Below, in pieces: positions 8,501 to 18,001 of a stretch of DNA of 64,000 nt; the first letter of the stretch is position 1; each line of letters begins with the position of its first letter. This DNA comes from Roseiarcus sp963833955 (GTDB taxonomy: Bacteria; Pseudomonadota; Alphaproteobacteria; Rhizobiales; Beijerinckiaceae). Both the position numbers and the translations under genes were made by a program. The notes below the pieces were generated by a model. It was not told the origin of the DNA and made no database searches. It worked only from the letters and a program-made list of their open reading frames with translations. The DNA is taken from the NCBI GenBank assembly GCA_963833955.1, contig CAWHZY010000015.1, positions 1 through 64,000 of the forward strand. Direction: 5' to 3'.

Positions 8501-10507
8501 TTGACCCATCGCATCGTTTTCACGCCCTCCGGCAAGCGGGGCGAGTTCGCCGAAGGCTTAAGTCTGCTCGAGGCCGCGCGCGCGCTCGGCGTCGATCTCG
8601 ACTCAGTCTGCGGCGGGCGAGGCATTTGCGGCCGCTGTCAGGTCGATATCGCCGAGGGCGATTTCGCCAAGCACGCCATTCATTCGAGCCCCGATCATGT
8701 GACGCCTTCGGGAGAGGTCGAGGCCCGCTACGCCTCGAAGCGCGGAGCGTTTCCGCCGGGCCGGCGGCTCGGCTGCCAGGCCAGGATTTGCGGCGATCTC
8801 GTCATCGACGTGCCGCCCGAGAGTCAGGTCCATCGGCAGGTCATTCGCAAGCGCGCGGAGACCCATCCGATCGAGATCGATCCGGTCGTCCGCCTCTATT
8901 ACGTCGAGGTCGCCGAGCCGGACATGCACGAGCCGGCGAGCGATCTTCGTCGCCTCGAGCAGGCTTTGCGCGAGCAATGGGGTATTGCCGAAACGCACGC
9001 CGATCTCGCGACGCTCGCTCGCCTGCAGAAGGCGTTGCGCGCGGGGCAATGGAAGGTCACCGTCGCGCTGCGCAAAGGCCGCGACATCGTCGCCATCATG
9101 CCGGGCTTCGCCGAGCGCGCCTTCGGCGTCGCGATCGATGTCGGCTCGACCACCATCGCCGCCCACCTCACCGATCTCATGAGCGGCGAGGTCGTCGCGG
9201 CGGTCGGGGCGATGAACCCGCAGATCCGCTTCGGCGAGGATCTGATGAGCCGCGTCTCCTACGTGATGATGAATCCGGGCGGCGACAAGGAGCTGACGCG
9301 CGCGGTGCGCGAGGCGATGGACGCCCTGATCGGCGAAGCCGCGCGCGAGGCCGGTGTGGCGCGCGCCGAAATCCTGGAAGTGACGCTGGTCGGCAATCCG
9401 ATCATGCATCATCTCGTGCTTGGCCTCGACCCGACCGAGCTCGGCGGGGCGCCGTTCGCGCTTGCCATCGACGCGGCTTACGAGGCGCCCGCGCGCGAAC
9501 TCGGCCTCGACGTCGCGCCAGGCGCGTTCGTCTACGCGCTGCCGTGCATCGCGGGCCACGTCGGCGCCGACACTGCAGGCGTCGTGCTCGCCGAGGGCCC
9601 GCACCTCAAGGACGAACTGACCCTTCTCGTCGATGTCGGCACCAACGCCGAGATCGTGTTCGGCAATCGCGAGCGGCTGTTCGCCTGCTCTTCCCCAACC
9701 GGCCCGGCGTTCGAGGGCGCGCAGATCTCCTGCGGCCAGCGCGCGGCGCCGGGCGCGATCGAGCGCGTACGCATCGACCGCGTGACGCTCGAGCCCAGGT
9801 TCAAGGTGATCGGCTGCGATCTCTGGTCCGACGAGCCGGGCTTCGCTGCTGCGGTCACGACGATCGGCGTCACCGGCGTTTGCGGCTCGGGGATCATCGA
9901 GGTGATCGCCGAGATGTTCCTCGCCGGGATCGTCTCGGAAGATGGCGTGATCGACGGCGAACTCGTAGGGAGAACCCCGCGCATCGAAGCGGTCGGCCGC
10001 ACCTTCGCTTATGTGCTGCACGAGGGCGGCCCAAGGCTTCTCATCTATCAGACCGACGTGCGCGCGATCCAGCTTGCCAAAGCCGCGCTCTATGCCGGGG
10101 CGAAGCTGCTCATGGAGCGCGCCGGCGCTGCGCCCGAGCGCGTCACGCTCGCCGGCGCCTTCGGCAGCCACATCGATCCTCTCTATGCCATGACGCTTGG
10201 CCTCATTCCCGACTGCGATCTCGCCAAAGTGGCGAGCGCCGGCAACGCCGCTGGAACGGGCGCGCGGATCGCGCTTCTCAACCTCGCGGCGCGGGCGGAG
10301 ATCGAGAGCGTCGTCCGGCGCATCGACAAGATCGAGACGGCGATCGAGCCTGACTTCCAGCGCCATTTCGTCGCCGCGATGGCGTTTCCCAACAAGGAGG
10401 ACGCCTTTCCGAACCTGGCGCGGCAGATCGCGCTCCCGCCGCGCAAGGAGCCGAGTGGAGAAGGCGGCCGAAGACGAAGGCGCGCCGCTCCTGCTGCGCC
10501 GGTCTAG
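8501..10507 (+). CDS. ASKHA-domain corrinoid reactivation protein with N-terminal 2Fe-2S ferredoxin domain (RACo-type)
   Basis: About 668 residues from a TTG start; the frame is open upstream but overlaps the previous gene and has no better start. The N-terminal ferredoxin domain has cysteines in SVCGGRGICGRC and LGCQARIC that would ligate a 2Fe-2S cluster. After a linker come the DUF4445/ASKHA motifs: VAIDVGSTTIAAHL (phosphate 1), NPQIRFGEDLMSR, VDVGTNAEIVFG, GVCGSGIIE and LAGAFGSHIDP. RACo-type proteins use ATP to drive reduction of inactive Co(II) corrinoid to Co(I). This fits its place at the end of the corrinoid operon. The C-terminus ends in a basic tail (GGRRRRRAAP). Confidence 0.88.
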   Translation: MTHRIVFTPSGKRGEFAEGLSLLEAARALGVDLDSVCGGRGICGRCQVDIAEGDFAKHAIHSSPDHVTPSGEVEARYASKRGAFPPGRRLGCQARICGDLVIDVPPESQVHRQVIRKRAETHPIEIDPVVRLYYVEVAEPDMHEPASDLRRLEQALREQWGIAETHADLATLARLQKALRAGQWKVTVALRKGRDIVAIMPGFAERAFGVAIDVGSTTIAAHLTDLMSGEVVAAVGAMNPQIRFGEDLMSRVSYVMMNPGGDKELTRAVREAMDALIGEAAREAGVARAEILEVTLVGNPIMHHLVLGLDPTELGGAPFALAIDAAYEAPARELGLDVAPGAFVYALPCIAGHVGADTAGVVLAEGPHLKDELTLLVDVGTNAEIVFGNRERLFACSSPTGPAFEGAQISCGQRAAPGAIERVRIDRVTLEPRFKVIGCDLWSDEPGFAAAVTTIGVTGVCGSGIIEVIAEMFLAGIVSEDGVIDGELVGRTPRIEAVGRTFAYVLHEGGPRLLIYQTDVRAIQLAKAALYAGAKLLMERAGAAPERVTLAGAFGSHIDPLYAMTLGLIPDCDLAKVASAGNAAGTGARIALLNLAARAEIESVVRRIDKIETAIEPDFQRHFVAAMAFPNKEDAFPNLARQIALPPRKEPSGEGGRRRRRAAPAAPV

Positions 10508-10540
10508 CGAGCGGAGCTACAACGCCCGCTTCGACGGATC

Positions 10541-10626
10541 CGTCATCGCGAGAAGCGAAGCGGCGATCCAGATGCCGTAGGACGCCGTACGTTGCTCTGG
10601 TCGCTTCGCATACGCGCGCGATGACG
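10541..10626. repeat. Palindromic intergenic repeat (copy 1)
   Basis: It starts CGTCATCGCG and ends CGCGATGACG, with GAAGCG...CGCTTC inner arms and GATCCAG in the middle. A second member of the same family lies at 23503-23593. Such bidirectional hairpin elements are common between genes in Hyphomicrobiales. Here it follows the ASKHA gene and could form an mRNA 3' hairpin. Confidence 0.7.
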
Positions 10627-10660
10627 GCGCGGTTCCGTATTCGAAACTGAACTCGCCTGC

Positions 10661-11800
10661 CTACTGCCCGGCGATGATCCTGATCGGCGCGCCGAGGATC
10701 GTGAGCGGCAGCGAGACGACCGCGCCGACGCCGCTCACGGCGGTCTGGCCCACGTCGCTCGCCTGGTGATCTCTCGGTATTCCCCGGGCAAGAACGCTGC
10801 GCAGCTCAGGCGCGACGGTGGCCAATTGGGCGAATTTGTCGTGGTTCGTGGCGTCGGTCGCCTTGAGGTCGGTCAGGTCGATGACGGTCGCGCCCAGCGA
10901 CGGCAAGCTCGTCGACATCGGGATTGTCGCCGACCCGCGTGACGCCGCCCGCGATGGTTCTGGACAGAAACAAAGCTCGATCGTCCTGGGACAGGATGAT
11001 GTAGAAAGGCTTTCGCGGCTTGCCGAAGCGGCGCATCTGCGATTTGAACACGTCAATGTCGATATCGGGCGCCGCGAGAAAGACGTTGCCGATCTTATCC
11101 CGTGACTGAGATCGCCCGAAATCTTGATCTGCCGGAACGCTTCGACCGTGACCCAATTGCCCATCGAATGGGCGAGCACATTCACCTCTTCCGCGTTGCT
11201 GGCGAGCAGCAGACGGAGCGTGTGCTCGAGAGCGTCGCGCGCCGCGGTCGCGCTGTTGAGGTCGTAGACATAGGCCGTCGGCTTTCCGCGCGACGCCCAG
11301 GTGAACAGCACTGGGACGCCCGGAGCTTTCGAATCGTGCGCGAGCTGCGCCAGCCGATAGACCCCCTCGGCGAACATCGTATTGAAGCCATGAATGAACA
11401 GGAGGACCTTGCGGCTTCCCGGCGGCCGCAGCGCGAGTTGCGCGTTCAGCGCCTGGACGAACGCCTTGTCGCCATCCAGATATTTTTCGTCGTGGACGAC
11501 GTAATCGACATTCGGATCGCCGGGCGGCGTCGTCGCCCATTCGATCTCGCCAAGTCTTGTGGTTCGGCGGGATCGAGACCGTGATCTCGGCATAGTCGTG
11601 GCGGTCGCCCTGTCGCCGTTGAAAAGCGTGCCCGGCCGGTCGTCGCGCTCGCGCGTCGTCGCGACAAGCAAAGTGTGGTCGACGGCGCCGGGAGGGCTCA
11701 AGGCCACGGCGCTGAGAAAGCCGGTCTCCGGCCGCGAGGCGCAGGCGACGAGGGAGAACGCGAGAAACACGAGCGCCAAAACGGAAAACGGCCGTTTCAA
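10661..11800 (-). pseudogene. DUF900 alpha/beta hydrolase lipoprotein, frameshifted
   Basis: The likely TTG start gives the lipoprotein signal KRPFSVLALVFLAFSLVAC; an in-frame ATG lies upstream at 11872. Recognisable parts are VDHTLLVATTRERD, LLFIHGFNTMFAEGVYRL, LFTWASRG and the nucleophile elbow LAHSMGNW, all typical of DUF900 esterase-like proteins. The frame stays open, but conserved segments lie in another frame: AEITVSIPPNHK near 11575, and NVFLAAPDIDIDVF to PDVDELAV between about 10895 and 11100. At least two pairs of compensating shifts are therefore needed. These are probably assembly errors rather than decay. If intact it would be an outer-membrane-anchored hydrolase. Confidence 0.72.
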
Positions 11801-12101
11801 CGGCCTGCCGCGCTCTGGAGGCTGTGGCGCCTGTCCGCGCCGCGAAGTTTTCCACCGATTGCCCCAGCCCACGCCCGTCGCCAGTGCTGACGATGCTGGG
11901 CTTGCCCCGCCGAACCTTTAAGGCAAGGCCGTCCCGATTGAAAACTGAAATACGGCTCTCGCCTCGTTTTCCTTGTTCGCGTGGATTTCATGTCACGCGT
12001 TGGCGGTCGCCTTCGCCGGTTGCTCGCCGGAGTGTTGCAATGAGCCTCTGGGCCAGAAACCCCGCTTTCAGGAAAGTGCCGGATTCGGGTATCACCGCCC
12101 G

Positions 12102-13445
12102 ATGGCCGAGAATCGCGACCTCACCCAAGCGCAGGAACGCCTCGACGCGCTCACCGACTGGGAGCGCCGGCCGCGCAACACGATGCGCGTCGGCCTCGAG
12201 CCGATGCGGGACCTCGCCACGCGGCTCGGCGATCCGCAAAAGTCGTTTCGCGCGGTTCACGTCGCCGGCACCAAAGGCAAGGGGTCGGTCTCGGCCCTGA
12301 TCGAGGCGGCGCTGGCGCATGCCGGCCTTCGCGTCGGCCGTTACGCGTCTCCTCACGTCGAACGCATTACCGAGCGGGTGAGCGTTCAGGGACACGATGT
12401 CGACGAGGCGACTCTCGCGCGGGCCCTGAATCGCGCGCTCGACGCCTACGAGGCCGCGCGCAAGGCCGGCACGGCCGCAGCCAATGCAACGTGGTTCGAC
12501 CTTCTCACCGCCGCCGCCTTCATCATTTTTCCCGAAACGCAATGCGAGTGGGCGGTGATCGAAGTGGGCTTGGGCGGGCGGCTCGATTCGACCAACATCG
12601 TCGACGGCGAAATCGCAATCGTCACCAACATCGCGCTCGAGCATACGGAAATCCTGGGCCACACGCGCGCGGCGATCGCGGGCGAGAAGGTGGGGATCCT
12701 CAAGCCGGGGGCCGTGCTCATCACCACGCTTGACGCCGCTGACGAAGCCGGACGCGTTGTGCAGGCGCGAGCCGACGAGCTTGGCTCGCGGGTCAAGCGC
12801 ACGCGCCTCGACGCCTCGGCGCCGATCGATCAGATCAATTTCGCGCTTGCCGCCGCCGTCCTCGGCGAGCTTCGCCGCAAGGGGGTGAGCGGGCGCTCCG
12901 GCGAGCCGGTCGGCGCGGCGCTCCTCGACAGCGACACGCGCTTGGCCGCGCGCCTCCCCGGACGCATGGAGCGCTTTGATGTCGAAATCGGGCCGCAACG
13001 CCTGCCCGTCGTCATGGACGGGGCGCATGTGCCGTTCAACATCGGCGCCGTCTTGCGCGATCTCGCGCTTGACCCCGGCCTCTCCGGCCCCTGCGTGGCG
13101 ATCGTGGCGCTCGCCGTCGACAAGGACGCCGAGGGTTTCGTGGCCGAACTGGCCAAGCGCGCCTCGACCATCGTCTTCACCGATGTGCCGGGATCGAGCC
13201 GGGGCCGCTCGCCGGTCGAACTCAAGGCGCTTGCGACTTCGCTGGGGCTCGTAAGCGAGGTCGAGCCGGACGCCAAACGAGCGCTGAAGCGCGGCCTCGA
13301 GCTGGCGGCCCAAGCCAACGCCTGGCTGCTTATCACCGGCTCGCTCTATCTCATCGGGGCGCTCAGGCCCGCGATCGGCAAGGCGGCCTCAATGCCGGAA
13401 AGCGCCGTCGCTGCGCCTGTCCGCGGCCGCGACGGGTCCGGCTGA
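12102..13445 (+). CDS. folC: Bifunctional folylpolyglutamate synthase/dihydrofolate synthase
   Basis: A 447-residue Mur-ligase-like enzyme. The P-loop is HVAGTKGKGSV near residues 50-60, followed by YASPHVERITERV, EVGLGGRLDSTN (Mg/folate site), TNIALEHTEILG and GEKVGILKPG. The C-terminal domain has VVMDGAHVPFN, typical for FolC. It adds glutamate to dihydropteroate and to folates, making the tetrahydrofolate cofactors that the upstream corrinoid pathway would feed. The frame is open 129 bp further upstream, but the ATG at 12102 starts at the usual family position. Its TGA overlaps the recQ ATG by one base. Confidence 0.92.
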   Translation: MAENRDLTQAQERLDALTDWERRPRNTMRVGLEPMRDLATRLGDPQKSFRAVHVAGTKGKGSVSALIEAALAHAGLRVGRYASPHVERITERVSVQGHDVDEATLARALNRALDAYEAARKAGTAAANATWFDLLTAAAFIIFPETQCEWAVIEVGLGGRLDSTNIVDGEIAIVTNIALEHTEILGHTRAAIAGEKVGILKPGAVLITTLDAADEAGRVVQARADELGSRVKRTRLDASAPIDQINFALAAAVLGELRRKGVSGRSGEPVGAALLDSDTRLAARLPGRMERFDVEIGPQRLPVVMDGAHVPFNIGAVLRDLALDPGLSGPCVAIVALAVDKDAEGFVAELAKRASTIVFTDVPGSSRGRSPVELKALATSLGLVSEVEPDAKRALKRGLELAAQANAWLLITGSLYLIGALRPAIGKAASMPESAVAAPVRGRDGSG

Positions 13446-15263
13446 TGGCGCCCAATTCCTCACTCATGGGCCCGGCGCGGTCGGCGCTTTCGACCGTCTT
13501 CGGCTTCTCGGACTTTCGTCCCGGACAGGAGGACGTCCTCGCCGCCACCTTCGCGGGCGAGGACGTGCTCGCCGTCATGCCGACGGGCAGCGGCAAGTCG
13601 CTTCTCTTCCAGCTCCCGGCGATCGTTCGCGGCGGCCTCACTTTGGTGGTTTCGCCGCTGATCGCGCTGATGCGCGACCAGGTCGCCCAGTTGCGCGAGG
13701 CCGGCGTCGAGGCGGCGAGCCTCAATTCCTCTTCCGATCCGGACGAACGGCGAGGGATCGCGCGCGGTCTCGACGAGCGTTCGCTGCGGCTTCTTTATGT
13801 CGCGCCCGAACGGCTTCTGCGCGACGACACGATCGCCGCCTTGAGGAAGGCCAAGGTCGATCTTCTCGCCATCGACGAAGCGCATTGCGTCTCGCAATGG
13901 GGTCACGATTTCCGCCCCGAATATCTGCGCCTGCGCGAGGTCGCGGAAGCGCTTGCCTGGCGTCCAGATGATCGCGGTGACCGCGACCGCGGACGAGCCG
14001 ACGCGGGCTGAAATCGCCAAGAAGCTGTTCGTCCGCCGTCCCAGAATTTTCGTGCGCTCGTTCGATCGCCCGAACCTGTTTCTGGCCATGCGGCCGAAAG
14101 CGGACGCCACCCGCCAGCTCCTCGACCGGCTCGACGCGCACCGGGGCGAAGCGGGCATCGTCTATTGCGCGTCACGGCGCCGGACGGAGGAGCTCGCGGC
14201 CGAATTCGCGCGCGCCGGCCGGCGCGCGCTCCCCTATCACGCCGGGCTCGATCATGACGTTCGCGCCCGCAACCAGGACGCCTTTCAGCGCGAGGACGAT
14301 TGCATCGTCTGCGCGACCGTCGCCTTCGGCATGGGGATCGACAAGCCCGACGTCCGCTTCGTCTTTCACGCCGACATGCCCTCGTCGATCGAGGCCTATT
14401 ATCAGGAGATCGGCCGCGCCGGCCGCGACGGCCTGCCCGCCGACACGTTCACGCTTTATGGCGCGGGCGACATCGAGCTCAGGCGGCGCCAGATTCTCGA
14501 GAGCGCCGCGCCCGAGGAGCGCAAGCGCGTCGAGACGATGAAGCTCGACGATCTCGTGGCGCTTTGCGAAACGGCGCGCTGCCGCCGCCAGACGCTTCTC
14601 GCCATGTTCGGCGAGGATTCGGGCCCGTGCGGGCATTGCGACGTCTGCCAGGGCGGGGTCCGGCTGATCGACGGGCGGGTCGAGGCGCAGAAGGCGATGT
14701 CGGCAATTTTGCGCACCTCGGGGCGATTCTTTTTCGGCCATCTGGCGAATATCCTGTCCGGCAAGGCCACCGAAACGGTTCTGCGCCACGGCCACGAGGG
14801 GCTGAAAACCTTCGGCGCGGGCAAGGATCGCGCGCCCGCCGAGTGGCGCGGCGTGCTCAGGCAATTGCAATCGGGCGGCCTGATCGGGCGCGACGGCGAG
14901 GACCGCGACCGGCTGACGCTCACGGAAGAGGGCAGGCGGGTGCTGCGCGGCGATATCCCGTTCGCCCTGCGCGAGGATGTGGTGAACCCGAAAGCGCGCC
15001 GGCGCCGCGTCGCCGAGGCCGTCGCGGCGGGCGATGCGGATGCCGAGCTCCTAGCCGCGCTCAAGGCCCTGCGCGGCGCGATCGCGTCGGCGCAGAAGCA
15101 GCCAGCCTATGTCATTTTCCCCGATCGGACGCTGATCGAAATCGCCAAGCGGCGGCCCAGAAGCCTTGACGAACTGGCGGGCGTTCATGGCGTCGGCGCG
15201 GTCAAGCTGCAAAAATACGGGCCGGCCTTTCTGGCGGTGATCCGGGAGCCTCGCGGGGACTGA
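13445..15263 (+). CDS. recQ: ATP-dependent DNA helicase RecQ (one frameshift)
   Basis: A 3'-5' RecQ helicase of about 605 residues, acting in recombination repair. Motif 0/I: FGFSDFRPGQEDVL and MPTGSGKS; motif II: LAIDEAHCVSQWGHDFRP; motif VI: QEIGRAGRDG. The zinc-binding RQC part carries CRRQTLLAMFGE...CGHCDVC, and the C-terminal HRDC domain ends with AGVHGVGAVKLQKYG. The reading frame shifts near 13952: family sequence runs REVAEAL then PGVQMIAVTATAD, and the two halves are in different frames with a one-base excess at GAAGCGCTTGCC. I treat it as one gene with a probable sequencing error. It overlaps folC by one base. Confidence 0.9.
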
Positions 15264-16182
15264 GCGGCTGGCGTCGAGGCTGATGCCGATCGCGTCTGGG
15301 GGTCGACTACCTCGCCATAACCGGCAGTAATCGTAACTCTGCTCCACGTTCACTGACGCGACCGTCCGGGCTGAGGGACGAGGAAGCTCAAGGAACTGAT
15401 TCTCATGACAAAAGCGCGGCCGAACTGCGGCAATAAGAAAGAAGTTGTCATTAAGCCGTTGAAATAGCAGCGATCCACTGCCTTGCTGCGGCTAAATAAC
15501 CTATCTAAATGCTAATTTGCACCCCAATGCCCTACTGAGCACGCCGCAAAACTTGAGCGCTTGGAGACGCCCGGTTTCCCTCGATTTTTTCCGTTCGCTG
15601 GGGAAAAGCGTGCCCTTTGTTTACAACAGCCCTCGACGCAGGCCGGCGCGCTTCGCATAATTCGCATTGGAAAGCAGCAAGGCGCCGTCTGATCGCCGAA
15701 AACGCCTTGCTCTCTTCCGGCGAGGGCTACGCCCCCCTGAAGGGACGCAGGTGCTGACAACATCTGCGTCCCCGAAGCGCCCCAAATTGGGCCTCCTTGC
15801 GAGCCCACGTCAAGACATTGGCTAGCGTGCAGTGCTATAAAAAAAGGTTTTCCCCGCTGCCGCGAGTTGCTCAACGGGACGCGTGTAGAAAACCATCGTC
15901 CCGTGGAATCACGCTCACGGTCTACTCAATCCCTACTTTCCTGCCCGAGTTCGACTTCGGTGAGATTACGGTGACAGTTTACTCAATCCCTAATCGAACG
16001 CTGACGCCTGACAGGCGCCAACGACAACATTGCGACGGTCGCTCCGGCCTCAGCGCCGGCGAGCCAATCGGGAAGGGCCAAGCCTCTTCTCTGCCTCACC
16101 CCTTTGTGACTTGACAACCCTGATTGTCGCAATGTTCCTTTTGTCTGTTGCCTTCCATCTCACCTGCTGACGGGGATTCATC
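15264..16182. other. Long intergenic region with repeat copies
   Basis: About 920 bp without a supported gene. It contains a diverged short copy (about 15903-15932) of the motif in the repeat that follows, and then one full copy of that repeat. No CDS, tRNA or clear terminator was found. Confidence 0.5.
15964..16070 (+). repeat. About 105-bp direct repeat, left copy
   Basis: It begins ATTACGGTGACAGTTTACTC and continues through GACGCCTGACAGGCGCC (a hairpin) and CTCCGGCCTCAGCGCCGG. A near-identical copy is at 17211-17310, in the same orientation, on the other side of the glycine-rich PEP-CTERM gene. The first 20 bases resemble motifs I associate with REP-associated IS200-like transposase elements; that link is from memory. 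Confidence 0.7.
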
Positions 16183-17136
16183 ATGAATTCGCGAATCATG
16201 ATTAGCGCGGGCGCATTGGCGCTCGCGGCGGGTCTGGTTGTTTCGGCGCCGGCGCAGGCCGCGCTTACGCTCATCGTCGCCGCGGGCGGTGGCGGCGCCG
16301 CCGGGGCTTTCGCGGACGGCGGCGGCGGCCAGATCGTCACATCCGGCGGTGACGGATCGTCTGGCGGCGGCGCAGGCGGAACGGATGGCTCCGGCGGCGG
16401 CGGGGGCGCCGGCAACAGTGACTAGGCGGCGGCGGCGGGGGCGCCGGCTGGTTGAGCGCGGGCGGCGCCGGCGCCGGCGCCAACTTCGGCCCCGGGGGCT
16501 CGACCTCTCCGACCTTCGCCGGCGGCGCGGGCGCTTTGGCGGCGCGGGCGGCTTTGGCGGCGGAGGCGGCGGAGGCGGCAATGGCGGCGGCGGCGGCGGC
16601 GGCTATTCCGGCGGTGGCGGCGGCGGCTTCAGCGGCGCGGGAGGCGGCGGCGGCTCATACGTCAATCCTGCGCTGAGGGACGTCCTGGAGACTCCCAGCG
16701 TTAATGGCAGGCAATGGTTTAGTTCAGGTCGGACTGACCTATTTCACCTATACCGGAGGCGTCCAGGAATACACCATTCCGCAAACGGCCTTCTACTTCG
16801 TCGCCGCGTTCGGCGCGCAGGGCGGCAGCAGCGGCTCTTCAATTTCTTCCCCGGCGGCTTAGGGGCCGGCGTGGGCGGCGAGGTCTATCTGCCTGAGGGA
16901 ACTGACCTCGACATCGTGGTTGGCGGCACCGCGACGACGATTCGGTTTCGCCCGGCGGGGGCGGCGGCAGCTTCGTGTGGGACCCCATCGCCATTCCCCC
17001 GCAGCCGGCGGTTCCCGAGCCCTCGAGCTGGGCGATGATGCTGATTGGCTTCGCCGGCCTCGGCTACGCGGGCTACCGGCGGGGGCGAGGCGAACGGCTC
17101 GCCTCTGCGCCGGGCCTCCCGTCGAAAATGCTTTAA
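16183..17136 (+). pseudogene. Glycine-rich PEP-CTERM sorting-domain protein, multiply frameshifted
   Basis: The ATG follows a GGGG-type site and encodes a clear signal peptide (MNSRIMISAGALALAAG...SAPAQA). The mature N-terminal part is a Gly-rich tract interrupted by TAG at 16423. Gly-rich coding, TYFTYTGGVQEYTIPQTAF and GGEVYLPEGTDLDIVVGGT continue in changing frames. The end, in the starting frame, is a canonical PEP-CTERM tail: VPEPSSWAMMLIG, then FAGLGYAGYRRGRG, and TAA at 17134. At least four indels are needed, all in very GC-rich DNA, so assembly error is likely. PEP-CTERM proteins are exported, processed by exosortase and usually linked to exopolysaccharide; no exosortase gene is in the window. 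Confidence 0.7.
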
Positions 17137-17210
17137 CAAGCTCGCTCTTATAGCGACACCTGTTGATGGACATGGGCCGAGCCGTCATGGCCGGGATTAC
17201 GGTGACGGGG

Positions 17211-17310
17211 ATTACGGTGACAGTTTACTCAATCCCCAATTGAACGCTGACGCCTGACCGGCGCCAACGACAACATTGCGACGATCGCTCCGGCCTCAGC
17301 GCCGGCGGGC
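17211..17310 (+). repeat. About 100-bp direct repeat, right copy
   Basis: Same sequence and orientation as 15964-16070, with only scattered substitutions (TAATCG versus CAATTG, CAGG versus CCGG). Just upstream (17195-17210) the first dozen bases of the repeat, GGGATTACGGTGACGG, occur once more. Confidence 0.7.
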
Positions 17311-17406
17311 CATTTGACCATCTATCCGACAATGTCTTGCCCAGCTGCCCGGAGCTTGGTATTGTTTTTCAGAAATCTCGACCAGCCCGGTTCACGGCGC
17401 AATCGG

Positions 17407-17508
17407 CGAAATGAAAAATGGAGCTAAGCCATTGGAAACAAACAACCCGTGAAAACGGCGAAACGAAACCGGCGTTAAGCCACTGAAAACAAACAATCTC
17501 GCGAAATG
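17407..17508. repeat. 51-bp tandem duplication (two units)
   Basis: Both units have the form GCGAAA-GAAA...TAAGCCA-TG-AAACAAACAA followed by CGTGAAA/CGCGAAA, about 75-80% alike. The core TAAGCCATTGAAA also appears near 17832 and, more diverged, near 15453 and 53375, always between genes. Confidence 0.5.
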
Positions 17509-18001
17509 ACTGATTCGGCGCTCGTAAGGATTCCAACGGCTTACGTGGCGCGATGCGAAACGATTGGTTTCGCTTCGCGAAATGACCGTTTCGTTTTGGC
17601 TGCTTTTCGGCTCCGTCGAGGCCTCAGGCGAGACTTTCCGCGGGCAGCGCTTCCTCATCCCTCTCGGCCTGTTGAAGAAAATAACTGTAAACACATGTGA
17701 AATACTTCGGTGGAGCTTCATAATGGCGCCGAACTCCACGGACCTCATCGTGAGGCGCGAAGCGAAGCTTCGCGTCTCGAAGGATGATGAGGCACGAGGG
17801 GTTTGGGCCGCGTAAAAGAGTTGCACAAAAGCGCACCTAAGCCATTGAAATCGTTGGCAGTCGCGTAACTTGGTGCGCGGGGGCGTCCGGTCGCCCGCGT
17901 CCTTCGACGCTTCCGGTCCATTCGCCGGGGTTGCGCAGGCCGCTCGCCTCACTATAGCTGCGCCGCTCAATTTCCTACCCCAACCGAAAGGCGCCAGTCC
18001 C

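Larger units (their letters stand above)
17137..18001. other. Intergenic region with several repeats
   Basis: About 865 bp without a supported gene. It holds the right copy of the direct repeat (17211-17310) and a 51-bp tandem duplication (17407-17508). A long antisense frame here is a shadow of the aminotransferase and has no recognisable product. Confidence 0.5.

Noticed and set aside
8603..10366. Long open frame antisense to the ASKHA gene
   Set aside because: It mirrors the third-position GC bias of the plus-strand gene, is rich in Asp/Arg/His and has no recognisable family. The plus strand carries all the motifs.
13445..14011. A truncated recQ as a genuine short protein
   Set aside because: The remaining helicase motifs, RQC and HRDC continue immediately in another frame; a one-base change restores a full RecQ.
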